From Caldilineaceae bacterium (GTDB lineage: Bacteria; Chloroflexota; Anaerolineae; Caldilineales; Caldilineaceae): 64,000 bases of DNA. The notes beneath the pieces were generated by a model, which was not told the origin of the DNA, searched no databases, and saw only the letters and a list, made by a program, of their open reading frames with translations. This document shows, piece after piece, positions 36,351-43,996 of this stretch (position 1 is its first letter; the number at the start of each line of letters is the position of its first letter). Where the stretch lies: NCBI GenBank assembly GCA_026645575.1, contig JAPKMW010000023.1:1-64000 (forward strand). Direction: 5' to 3'. A program made the translations under genes and the position numbers.

Positions 36351-36387
36351 AAAAAAGCCGAACACCTATCCGGTGCTCGGCTTTTTT
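36351..36387 (+). terminator. Rho-independent terminator
   Basis: AAAAAAGCCGA at the left arm and TCGGCTTTTTT at the right arm flank a GC-rich loop stem (CACC/GGTG). One A-C mismatch. The run of T after the stem makes it a standard intrinsic terminator, unlike most other hairpins in this window. The A-run on the left means it can also act on the other strand. Confidence 0.8.
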
Positions 36388-36569
36388 GTTGGATGACGAA
36401 AGCCTCCCTTACAACAGGATTCAAACCCCTCAATTCAACCCCATTTCGTAAGATAGGCCAGCAGCATCATTGTATAGACAGGTAATATGTCCGGTCACTG
36501 GGTAAGCGGTTACCGTTCCCCCCATCGCTGTTGTCGTGTTTTCGTCTGATATAAATCGCGAATGCGGTT

Positions 36570-36594
36570 GAGACAAAGTCCCCGATCTTGAGAC
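36570..36594. promoter_or_regulatory. GAGAC-N15-GAGAC direct repeat, no clear target
   Basis: GAGAC at 36570-36574 and 36590-36594, exactly 20 bp apart, each as TTGAGACAA. It matches the site upstream of STAND copy 2. No intact gene starts close by; the nearest downstream gene on the plus strand is at 37066. It may be left over from a lost gene. Confidence 0.45.
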
Positions 36595-36784
36595 AAGAAA
36601 CGCCAGACCCCGTGCTACCATGTTGTCACCTCGCTCAACGGGGGGCGACACCGAAGAGAGTCAATTTCACAAGCGCTACAAGCTGTATGACGCGATTGAT
36701 TGCGGTGGTGTCGGCATCCATAAAAACACAATTGTAACCAAGAAAGGCATAGCTCCTATGATTTACACTCCCTTGTAAGTATTA

Positions 36785-36806
36785 CCCAATTTTTGTACAA
36801 AAATTG
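36785..36806. repeat. 22-bp perfect palindrome
   Basis: CCAATTTTTGT followed by its exact reverse complement with no spacer. A-T rich with GTAC at the centre. It could be a dimeric repressor site or a hairpin; it lies 26 bp upstream of the short ORF at 36833. Confidence 0.55.
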
Positions 36807-36832
36807 GATAAGAGTCAAATAGGAGTTACGTT

Positions 36833-36886
36833 ATGCACGAAATATATAAGGAGGAAAATCATGAGTGGAGAAACCTGACAAAGTAA
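36833..36886 (+). CDS. Possible 17-residue peptide (with overlapping 5-codon ORF)
   Basis: An ATG at 36833 seven bases after AGGAG reads M-H-E-I-Y-K-E-E-N-H-E-W-R-N-L-T-K and stops. Inside it a second ATG at 36861, six bases after a perfect AAGGAGG, opens a five-codon ORF in another frame. The ribosome sites are better than those of many real genes here, so a small peptide or leader is possible, but the length gives no statistical support. Confidence 0.2.
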   Translation: MHEIYKEENHEWRNLTK

Positions 36887-37065
36887 TCACTTTTTTGAAC
36901 TATGACAAAGCAGCAGTTATGTTTTCACCTTGCTTGACGGGGGACAACACTGCTCAATAATATCACAGGCCATCGGCCCGGGATGAGGCTTGGAAGATTA
37001 AGGCAATGGGTCGGTTTTAGAGAAGTGTATGTATATAGAAGCTGAACAAAGAAAGGTATCCGGCT

Positions 37066-37689
37066 ATGCGAATTAGTAAACAGTCTAAAAATTTCATCTT
37101 TGCGTTAGGGCTTGTCATCATTCTCCTGTTCAACAGCGTTACTGCTGCGCTGGCACAGGAACAAGGATTAGTGAGTAACGATGTACAAAAGCCTCTGGCC
37201 AAAGAAGATGGTGATTGGGAAAAAGAGGTAGAACTCAGTGATCAGACAGCAATTGCCAAATCACTTGTCTCTGATTTTGGCTACTCTGACCAGCAGGTCA
37301 ACGCTTTTTTTGAGGCAAATCAACGGCTGCAAAAGGCTTATGCGTCTGGCGCTTCTCAGAATGAATTGGACAATATTGCTAAGGAATATGACGCAATTTT
37401 GCAAGCTCCCCCTACCGCAAAAAGTCTCGTTGTAATCTCGGCGAAGTGGTTGTTGCGTTTCTGCCGAAATGGGGCTGAGGCAAAGTATGACGTGCAATTA
37501 GGGCCACACGCGGGAGCATTTGCCTACCTTAATACCGATCAAGAATTTAAGGTACATACCAAATTGGGTTTTCGCGCTTGGCCAACATACACAACCATCA
37601 CACACACTTCTGCTACACCTGGTTTCTACTTCATTCATATTGCGAGTGGGATTAAACTCAAAAATCACAAGGCATACTGTCGTGGGTAA
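37066..37689 (+). CDS. Small secreted protein, unknown
   Basis: 207 residues with a clear signal peptide (FIFALGLVIILLFNSVTAALA, cleavage near residue 31). The mature part is acidic and helical at first (VELSDQTAIAKSLVSDFGYSDQQVNAFFEANQRLQ), then a beta-rich C-terminus with two cysteines. I recognise no family. AAAGG lies about ten bases upstream of the ATG. It sits in an AT-richer island with two other small secreted proteins. A dyad (GCGTCTGC/GCAGACGC, 37704-37749) follows the stop codon. Confidence 0.7.
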   Translation: MRISKQSKNFIFALGLVIILLFNSVTAALAQEQGLVSNDVQKPLAKEDGDWEKEVELSDQTAIAKSLVSDFGYSDQQVNAFFEANQRLQKAYASGASQNELDNIAKEYDAILQAPPTAKSLVVISAKWLLRFCRNGAEAKYDVQLGPHAGAFAYLNTDQEFKVHTKLGFRAWPTYTTITHTSATPGFYFIHIASGIKLKNHKAYCRG

Positions 37690-37703
37690 TTAGCGATACC
37701 GAG

Positions 37704-37749
37704 GCGTCTGCGAGTGTCTATGATTTCCCTTCGTCCCGTTGGCAGACGC
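37704..37749. repeat. Short inverted repeat after the 37066 gene
   Basis: GCGTCTGC at 37704-37711 and GCAGACGC at 37742-37749, with neighbouring AGGCG/CGCCT bases able to extend the stem. A weak terminator candidate without a T-tract. Confidence 0.4.
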
Positions 37750-37814
37750 AGGCGCCTTAGGAAATCTACAGCCTAATCTATGATTGATTACAAGATGTAT
37801 ACAAGGAGCTAAGT

Positions 37815-38747
37815 ATGTTAACACAAAAATTAAACAGAATTATCTATACCCATTTGTTTTGGGCAATGCTTCTCTTCTCCCTCTTGCCTGGTGCAGCAAT
37901 GGCAGATACGCGAATTACGCCTGACTTGACCAAAGATAACCTGCTTAAAGGCATTGCAGTTAGCGAAGGTCGACTGATTTTTGCTGATATGAATACTTTC
38001 AGCGCTTTCATGGACAATATTGTTAACCAGGATAATGCGGTTCTTGATCGTATTGAAGAGAATTTAGGGTTTTTGTCGATGCGGCGTAATGCCAATCAGC
38101 AAGAGCCACCAACAGATCAAAAAGGTGAGGATATTGATGAAGACTACTGGATGTGGGTAACGGATGCCTACTTTGCTACGGCCCTTAATCCTGATGGCCT
38201 CATTCAAATCGGAGAAGAGATCTATAAAGTAACAAAAGATAAGGTATACAAAGGCAGCGAGCAAAGTCACACGCTTTTACTGGAAGCCAACCTACACGAT
38301 AAGCACGCCACTACTTTAGCAGAGATTGAAGTCTTCGAGGTGCAGAGTGACACTATTGCATTATTTCAGTTTGGCAACAACTGCTTTGATACAGATGGAG
38401 ATTATCGACTAAAGGGCCGTTCATGGGTCTCCAATTGGATCATCTACTCTTCGGCCGGCGCTTATTCAGAGTTTCAACAGCAGAAAAAGTTCCTTTGGTG
38501 GCGTTGGTGGCGTCTACATAATGCAAACAGTTTGTCTTTAGATTCTAGATATGAACTAACTGTGTCGGGGCTGCCTGTATCTGGTGCATACAGTAACACC
38601 CTTTCCAATGAAGATAAGCTGCATAAAGTACATGCGTGGGTCGCTGGAATTGGGCCAAGCGTCTTTATTAACGGGACTGTTTCCAGCAGTCATAAAGCCA
38701 CACATAATGGTACATCTTTTTCCTGCTCAACCAGTGATAGTTGGTAA
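37815..38747 (+). CDS. Secreted protein, unknown
   Basis: 310 residues with a signal peptide (residues 1 to about 30, ending PGAAMA). The N-terminal mature part is helical and polar with a NAVLDRIEENLGFLSM stretch; the C-terminal half is beta-rich with aromatic clusters (FLWWRWWRLHNANSLSL) and two cysteines near the end. No family is recognised. AAGGAG seven bases before the ATG supports the start. It might be related in build to the 37066 product, but I see no clear alignment. Confidence 0.7.
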   Translation: MLTQKLNRIIYTHLFWAMLLFSLLPGAAMADTRITPDLTKDNLLKGIAVSEGRLIFADMNTFSAFMDNIVNQDNAVLDRIEENLGFLSMRRNANQQEPPTDQKGEDIDEDYWMWVTDAYFATALNPDGLIQIGEEIYKVTKDKVYKGSEQSHTLLLEANLHDKHATTLAEIEVFEVQSDTIALFQFGNNCFDTDGDYRLKGRSWVSNWIIYSSAGAYSEFQQQKKFLWWRWWRLHNANSLSLDSRYELTVSGLPVSGAYSNTLSNEDKLHKVHAWVAGIGPSVFINGTVSSSHKATHNGTSFSCSTSDSW

Positions 38748-38960
38748 GGAATTGACCGTTATTTCATAAAATCTCCTATCACAAAGTTACTTCAAATCAC
38801 TATCGATTGTGATGTACATGGTGGAAATTGCGTAAATATACCCCCGTATACGCTCTTCCTTATAGACTTAAGCTAACAGGCAGCATTTTCATGGATTTGT
38901 ACGTGAACTTCAGGGTGGGACACGGAAATACCACAACATAAACGATAAGGAGTCTTGATC

Positions 38961-39350
38961 ATGTCGTATCTTAAAGTAAAAAGTTTCATTGCCATGTTTG
39001 CACTTACGCTTGCCTTGGGTGGGCAAACAGCGGCGCCACTAACAACCTATGCACAATCTTGCACCACCGGTGCGACGCTGCGCGGTACTGACAGGGCCGA
39101 TTATCTTCAAGGCACTGACCAAAACGATTATATTGATGGTCGGGCTGGGGCTGATGTGCTTCACGGCGGCGGATGTGATGATCGAATTCGTGGGGGCGGC
39201 GGTGCTGACCGCATTTACGGCGGTGACGGCAACGACACCATTTATGGGAGCGATGGTGATGATGTCATTGATGGCGGCCCAGGCTACGATGTCTGTTACG
39301 GTGAAGCCGGCAGGGATCAGTTTCTCAACTGTGAAGTGACCATTCAATAA
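38961..39350 (+). CDS. Small secreted RTX-type calcium-binding protein
   Basis: 129 residues from the ATG at 38961 (AAGGAG eight bases upstream; an ATG two codons earlier is worse placed). After the signal peptide (ending TTYAQ), nine-residue glycine/aspartate repeats of hemolysin type follow (DRIRGGGGADRIYGGDGNDTIYGSDGDDVIDGG), four or five in number, which form a calcium-binding beta roll in the family. Two pairs of cysteines flank the roll. There is no enzymatic domain, so it is probably a stand-alone beta-roll protein. A strong hairpin follows eight bases after the stop. Confidence 0.82.
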   Translation: MSYLKVKSFIAMFALTLALGGQTAAPLTTYAQSCTTGATLRGTDRADYLQGTDQNDYIDGRAGADVLHGGGCDDRIRGGGGADRIYGGDGNDTIYGSDGDDVIDGGPGYDVCYGEAGRDQFLNCEVTIQ

Positions 39351-39357
39351 AAAACTT

Positions 39358-39416
39358 AAACGATTCAGGGTGCTGCTGTCTGGTTGTAGACCGGGCAGCA
39401 GCACCCTGAATCGTTT
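39358..39416. terminator. Perfect 21-bp inverted repeat after the RTX gene
   Basis: Arms 39358-39378 and 39396-39416 (AAACGATTCAGGGTGCTGCTG and its complement) are perfect, with an inner GTCTGG...AGAC extension. It follows the RTX-type gene directly. The A-rich and T-poor flanks give only a weak intrinsic terminator. Confidence 0.65.
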
Positions 39417-39455
39417 GATAATAGAAAACGTATAACACGTTGCTTTCGCGTAATT

Positions 39456-39482
39456 GAGGACAAATCCGCTCAATTAGAGGAC
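39456..39482. promoter_or_regulatory. GAGGAC-N15-GAGGAC direct repeat upstream of sigma-like gene 1
   Basis: GAGGAC at 39456-39461 and 39477-39482, 21 bp apart. A TATGCT lies about 20 bp further on at 39503, so the second copy could overlap a -35 region. The following bases align with those after the site at 49016, upstream of sigma-like gene 2. Confidence 0.5.
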
Positions 39483-39579
39483 GTTCTTACATTCTACCGT
39501 GGTATGCTGGCGACAGTTGCCAAATGATGTCGGAATGATGTGAATTGAGACAAAAGTTCTTAGCAAGTAACTGACAAGT

Positions 39580-40272
39580 ATGATCAACACAACAATTCCA
39601 ATAAGGAAACCTCATCTTTTACCAAGCTGGCCTGACCGGAACACGGCTAAAACGCAAAAAGAGAATTCATCGCCAGCACACAATCCTCTCTTTATACACG
39701 AACTTTGGCGGCGCGCCCTTGTTACGAAAGAAGAACGAGCCTGGCAGGTGATCTACCAGGAATATTACAAATTGGTTCGCACGTGGGTCAAAGCGCAATT
39801 GCGCTTTCCAGTGGATGAGCCGACCAAACAAACGCTGGTCGATGACGCCTTTCTCAAAATGGCGGGGACCTTTACGCGTCACCCGGAAAAGTTTGCCGAT
39901 TACCCCAACCTGGCAGCGTTGCTGGGGTTGCTACGCTGCTGTACGCAACGTGTGGTGCAAGATTATGTCGGCGCCTTACCACGTGAATTACCGCTGGTGG
40001 CATGGGCGGAGATTCACGAACCGGACTGCCCACCAGCGCCGGTGCATTCGGATCTCCGGTCGGTGCTGGCCGGGTTGCTGGTCGATGAGAAAGAATGGCT
40101 GGTCGTAACCGAACTTCTGCTCGAAACAGTCAAGCCCCGCCAGCTCTACCAGGAGCAACCTGGCCGCTTTCGGGATGTCAACGAAATCAACACCATCCGC
40201 GAACGGGTAAAGACACGCTTGCAGCGCAATGACGCCTTTCGCCGCCATTTGCAGCGCATGATTGGTGAATAG
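39580..40272 (+). CDS. Sigma-70-like RNA polymerase sigma factor, copy 1
   Basis: 230 residues. The middle resembles sigma region 2 (AWQVIYQEYYKLVRTWVKAQL, then LVDDAFLKMAGTFTRHPEKFADYPNLAALLGLL), and the C-terminus resembles region 4 with a helix-turn-helix (PRQLYQEQPGRFRDVNEINTIRERVKTRLQRND). It is about 87% identical over the last 176 residues to the product of 49126-49830 by eye. Each copy stands directly upstream of a secreted-protein gene, and the end of each is followed within 20 bp by the promoter-like motif TCGGAAAA-N13-GCGATTATT. It may read that motif (inference). A GAGGAC direct repeat lies upstream. No anti-sigma gene is next to it. Confidence 0.72.
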   Translation: MINTTIPIRKPHLLPSWPDRNTAKTQKENSSPAHNPLFIHELWRRALVTKEERAWQVIYQEYYKLVRTWVKAQLRFPVDEPTKQTLVDDAFLKMAGTFTRHPEKFADYPNLAALLGLLRCCTQRVVQDYVGALPRELPLVAWAEIHEPDCPPAPVHSDLRSVLAGLLVDEKEWLVVTELLLETVKPRQLYQEQPGRFRDVNEINTIRERVKTRLQRNDAFRRHLQRMIGE

Positions 40273-40281
40273 CAAGCCGTG

Positions 40282-40311
40282 TCGGAAAACCACCAGTGAT
40301 CAGCGATTATT
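40282..40311 (+). promoter_or_regulatory. Bipartite promoter-like motif, site D
   Basis: TCGGAAAA (40282-40289), 13 bp, GCGATTATT (40303-40311), starting ten bases after the stop codon of sigma-like gene 1 and 86 bp upstream of the secreted-protein gene at 40398. Confidence 0.65.
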
Positions 40312-40397
40312 CTTTAGAGGGGATACACCGTGGCAACGCGCCCTGTTCGACAGCAAGTTGCGCCCAAGCATCTATTCAAGGAGAACAAACCAACCCA

Positions 40398-42161
40398 ATG
40401 AAAACGCTGCCGATCTGCACCCTAGCGCTTTTTCTTTTGCTTTGGTTGACGCCGATCAACCACCGATCTTTCTTGCAGCCAACCCCGGCCCTGGCGCAAA
40501 GCGCCATCCCCGACCGCTTATCCAATGTGACGCAAGTAGCCGTCGGTGAACGCCATGGACAGTTGGCGGACAGCGATTCACTCGCGGGCCGCGTCCTCAA
40601 TTCAGAGGGCGAGCCGGTGGCGCAGATCCGGGTGCTGCTCTATCGCCGTGCAAGCAACAGTGGCGATTGGCCGCTGTTCGCCTATATGACAACCGCTGAA
40701 GATGGCGCCTACGTTTTTCGTGCGTTGCCCGCCGGTAGCTACCGCTTGGGTTTTGTGGATGCACGCTGGCCGGAGCAGTACACCCCTGTTTTTTACAAAC
40801 AAGCGCCCGCGCTATCCACAGCAACCGATATTATCCTGAGCGAAGGCGCCCAGCGTACCGACATTGACATGCAAGTATACCGGAATAGCCGCATGACAGG
40901 CGTGGTTACGAACCAACAGGAACAACCGCTCACCAATATCACAATCCGCCTCTATAGCGACCGTGATCAGGACGGTCGGTGGACGCCAACGGCGGATAGC
41001 AGCCAATCGGATCACACAGGCGCTTATACAATGAGCAATTTATTGCCCGGCTCCTATCGAGTGGAATTTACAGACAGATTGTCGCCCAGCCGCTATCAAC
41101 CGGCGTTTTATAACGATGCCCTCACCTTGCGCGCCGCAACCACCATTACCCTGAGCGAAGGAATTACACTGAGTGAGATCAATGCACAACTGGGGCCAAG
41201 TGCGCGCATTCATGGACAGGTGACCAATGACGCTGGTCAGCCGGTGTCGAACACCTATGTTACGCTTTTTGTGGCAGGTTGTACGGAATGCAGGGAGGCG
41301 CTGCGCACCATCACAACCGATGCGTCTGGTTTCTACACCTTCACCGGGGTGATTGCCGGCAGCTATCACGTTGGCTTCTCCTTATGGGGCGAGAACAGGA
41401 ATACCTATTATTACCAGAACGCCACCCAGCAAGCTGACGCCACCCCGATCATGGTGACCGCCGGAGCAACAATCACCGGTATTCATGCCCAGTTCCCAAC
41501 GCTTGGCGTCTTATCGGGTTCAGTCACCGGCCCTGCTGGTCAATCATTGCCACAGGTTAGGGTGACGGCTCTCCGTGAGATAACAAGCACCTACGGCGGA
41601 GAAACCTGGCAGGTTGCCGCCTATGCCGCGACCGGCGCTGATGGCCGTTATACGATCAATAACTTGCTGACCGGGCGCTACCGACTCCGCTTCACTGATC
41701 AACGCCCTGAGCCGCACCTATACAGCAGCCAATATTATACGGATGCCCTTTCCCTGAATGATGCCGCGCTGATTACGTTAACCAGTAACATCACGGTGAG
41801 CGACCTGGATGTACAGCTTGCCGGCGTTGGGCAGATCAGCGGGCAAGTGCGCGATATAGATGATGCACCCCTTAGCAACATCAGGGTCACAGCGTGGCCC
41901 CGGCCTTATGAATTTGATCGCCGCATCTTCAACGCAAACACCGATGCGAACGGTAATTATACCTTGGTAGGCGTAGATATAGGCAGATACTATCTCCACT
42001 TCACTGATACAAAGTGGCCGGCACGGTATTTCGCTAACGATTACCACGATGATGTTGTCGTCACTGCAGACACCCATGTGACCGGGGTCGATGTTCATTT
42101 GAGTCCCGACCTCTCTGCTGTCACCCCGGTCCGGCTTTGGTTGCCGTTGATCTACAAGTGA
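40398..42161 (+). CDS. Secreted protein with carboxypeptidase-regulatory/SdrD-like repeats and YLP-type tail
   Basis: About 587 residues from ATG 40398 (an ATG at 40296 would place the signal peptide internally, and GGAG precedes the chosen ATG at a long spacing). After the signal peptide (ending ALAQ) come five beta-sandwich repeats of about 105 residues, each with a G-x-V start, a DGAYVFRALPAGSYRLGF-type turn, a YTPVFYKQA segment and an ATDIILSEGA end, resembling carboxypeptidase-regulatory or SpaA/SdrD B-type domains. Such repeats act as rigid surface stalks. The chain ends VRLWLPLIYK. It sits directly behind sigma-like gene 1. Confidence 0.85.
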   Translation: MKTLPICTLALFLLLWLTPINHRSFLQPTPALAQSAIPDRLSNVTQVAVGERHGQLADSDSLAGRVLNSEGEPVAQIRVLLYRRASNSGDWPLFAYMTTAEDGAYVFRALPAGSYRLGFVDARWPEQYTPVFYKQAPALSTATDIILSEGAQRTDIDMQVYRNSRMTGVVTNQQEQPLTNITIRLYSDRDQDGRWTPTADSSQSDHTGAYTMSNLLPGSYRVEFTDRLSPSRYQPAFYNDALTLRAATTITLSEGITLSEINAQLGPSARIHGQVTNDAGQPVSNTYVTLFVAGCTECREALRTITTDASGFYTFTGVIAGSYHVGFSLWGENRNTYYYQNATQQADATPIMVTAGATITGIHAQFPTLGVLSGSVTGPAGQSLPQVRVTALREITSTYGGETWQVAAYAATGADGRYTINNLLTGRYRLRFTDQRPEPHLYSSQYYTDALSLNDAALITLTSNITVSDLDVQLAGVGQISGQVRDIDDAPLSNIRVTAWPRPYEFDRRIFNANTDANGNYTLVGVDIGRYYLHFTDTKWPARYFANDYHDDVVVTADTHVTGVDVHLSPDLSAVTPVRLWLPLIYK

Positions 42162-42188
42162 TTCATTCTTTTTCTATAAGACGTAAAC

Positions 42189-42575
42189 ATGGACAATTAC
42201 CTATTCTTGCTCGCCACGGCAGCAATCGTGATCCCGCCCACAGTGATTGTCGTTTGGCACCGGTATCGACGCTATGCAATCCTGCGCCAATGGGAAGCGC
42301 GCCAGCCCTATGCGTGGGTCGAGTATCAATGGCGGCCCTACTTTATAGAACCTTCGTTTCGCGATGCTTTTAGTCGCGAAACGTTTTATCAGATTACGGT
42401 CCGCAATCGCAAAGGGCGGATCCGCCACGGCTGGCTGCGCTGTGGTAGTTGGTGGCTGGGGTCTTTTACCAACCGCGTTCAGGTCAGTTGGGAGCCTTAT
42501 GAAAAACAACCTAATCGGGCGCAAATGGCGAAGAGATATGGGGTATCAACCCGCATCAACAAAAAGGAGCGTTAG
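42189..42575 (+). CDS. Small membrane protein, unknown
   Basis: 128 residues with one N-terminal transmembrane segment (LFLLATAAIVIPPTVIVVW) followed by a basic, Trp/Tyr-rich cytoplasmic or periplasmic domain (WVEYQWRPYFIE, FYQITVRNRKGRIRHGWLRCG). No family is recognised. The stop lies two bases before the next ATG, so it is translationally close to the lipoprotein at 42578, and it probably belongs to the 40398-43996 unit. Confidence 0.65.
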   Translation: MDNYLFLLATAAIVIPPTVIVVWHRYRRYAILRQWEARQPYAWVEYQWRPYFIEPSFRDAFSRETFYQITVRNRKGRIRHGWLRCGSWWLGSFTNRVQVSWEPYEKQPNRAQMAKRYGVSTRINKKER

Positions 42576-42577
42576 CC

Positions 42578-43996
42578 ATGATCATTCGGTGTAAAACGCA
42601 CGGTTTGCGCGTAACAGCGGGGATGCTGTTCATGCTGCTCTGGCTGGCGGCGACCGGCTGCCGCACCGGAGAAGCAGCGCCGCCGCCGACCGCCACTGTC
42701 ATCCCCTTTCCCACCTTTACCGCAACGCCGGTAGTGGTGCCAACCGCAACGCCTGTCGCCGTTAGCCCACTGCCAACAGCCTTGGCGACCGCGCCGCCGG
42801 CAAGGGAGCCAAGCGACCTTAGCGCCTTGCCCGCACCGCTCTACGTTCTCGCTGACAGCGGCCAGATCATGCGGCTGGAAAGTGATGGCGTAACTATACG
42901 CCGGTTGACAAGCGAAGCCGCGCCCATTACCACCTTTGATGTCGATCCGACTGGCGTATATTTGGTCTATGTTAGCAATAATGAGCTGTTCCGAACGACT
43001 GTATGGGGTGAAGATCGGCAACTGCTCTTGAGCGGCGGCCCGCTTGGCGAGCCGGGAACCAGCGCCTATTATACCAACAGTATCCAACGCATCGCCTTTG
43101 CACCAGATGGCAAGCGGCTGGCCTTATCGCGGAATGGCATTCAGTTGATCCAGGATATCAGCGCCCTGGATCCGGCTGCTACGCTGGAAACAGTGCTGGC
43201 GAATGGCCCAGCGCCGACATTGGGGCCGGGTTTGCTCGCCTATTTTCTGCCTACCAACACATATCCCTCCCCTTGGTCGCCGGATGGCACAAAGTTGCTC
43301 GTTGCCGTTCGACGCATGGGCAGTGATGCCTTCTTTCATCTAATTGTGGATGTACAAACCGGCCAGGTAACCGAGTTCAAACCCTCCAATTCGGCGCAAA
43401 ATGATGATCTGAGCCGGCAAACCGGACTTGGCTGTTCCCAAGCCATGATTGGGAGTTCGCACCGTTGGGCGCGGAGTTCAGCGTTGTTGTTTAGTGCGAG
43501 TGTCTTTTACGGCATCCATGGCCCACCTGGATTATCGGTGATTAATCCAGCTGATGGTGCAATCGCGCCATTATTATATGCCTATCCGGGTTGCTATGCT
43601 AACACCACCGCGGATGACCCCGAGCAGATGCGACTCTTCGACGGCGTTTATCAAACGAACGGTGGCGCGCTCTGGGGTTTTGTGAGTACAACCTCTGATC
43701 CTGTCCGTCCCGACCTTGTGCCGATGATGATGGCGCAGTTTGGTCCGGACACCCAGCAAATTACCCCTTTGCGCAACGATAGTTACTATCTGGGTGGAGA
43801 AATCCTTTGGGCCGAAGATGATCGTGGCGCGGTTGTCATTGCCGGCGAGCGTGACGGCTATACGCTAAAGTTCGAGCCGGGGCGGCTCCTCTGGTTGCCC
43901 AGCGATGGCGCCCCAGCGGTCGATCTGGGCATCGACGCGCGTGCGCTGCGCTGGGGGCCGGCCAAAGATCCTACTACTGAAGGAGAAGATCAATGA
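42578..43996 (+). CDS. Lipoprotein with TolB/WD40-like propeller
   Basis: 472 residues: a signal peptide with lipobox LAATGC near residue 28, a Thr/Pro/Ala spacer, then a propeller-like region in which blades begin with phrases such as VDPTGVYLVYVSNN, FAPDGKRLALSRNG and WSPDGTKLLVAVRR, as in TolB/WD40-like beta-propeller proteins. The function is unknown. AAGGAG eight bases upstream supports the start. Its stop codon overlaps the start of the RCC1 gene by ATGA, which points to translational coupling in the original operon. Confidence 0.8.
   Translation: MIIRCKTHGLRVTAGMLFMLLWLAATGCRTGEAAPPPTATVIPFPTFTATPVVVPTATPVAVSPLPTALATAPPAREPSDLSALPAPLYVLADSGQIMRLESDGVTIRRLTSEAAPITTFDVDPTGVYLVYVSNNELFRTTVWGEDRQLLLSGGPLGEPGTSAYYTNSIQRIAFAPDGKRLALSRNGIQLIQDISALDPAATLETVLANGPAPTLGPGLLAYFLPTNTYPSPWSPDGTKLLVAVRRMGSDAFFHLIVDVQTGQVTEFKPSNSAQNDDLSRQTGLGCSQAMIGSSHRWARSSALLFSASVFYGIHGPPGLSVINPADGAIAPLLYAYPGCYANTTADDPEQMRLFDGVYQTNGGALWGFVSTTSDPVRPDLVPMMMAQFGPDTQQITPLRNDSYYLGGEILWAEDDRGAVVIAGERDGYTLKFEPGRLLWLPSDGAPAVDLGIDARALRWGPAKDPTTEGEDQ

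Larger units (their letters stand above)
36388..36832. other. Gene-poor, AT-rich region
   Basis: No protein-coding gene of normal size is supported in 36388-37065. The stretch holds a GAGAC direct repeat (36570-36594), a 22-bp palindrome (36785-36806), and several very short ORFs with good ribosome sites (around 36761, 36833 and 36861). Base composition and content differ from the GC-rich neighbours and the region looks like accessory or decayed DNA. Confidence 0.45.

Noticed and set aside
37010..37045. TCGGTTTT-N13-TATATAGAA upstream of the gene at 37066
   Set aside because: Spacing fits but the second box does not match.
38930..38955. Sixth copy of the TCGGAAAA-N13-GCGATTATT motif upstream of the RTX-type gene (ACGGAAAT...CGATAA)
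   Set aside because: Both boxes deviate and the spacing is 12; too weak to count.
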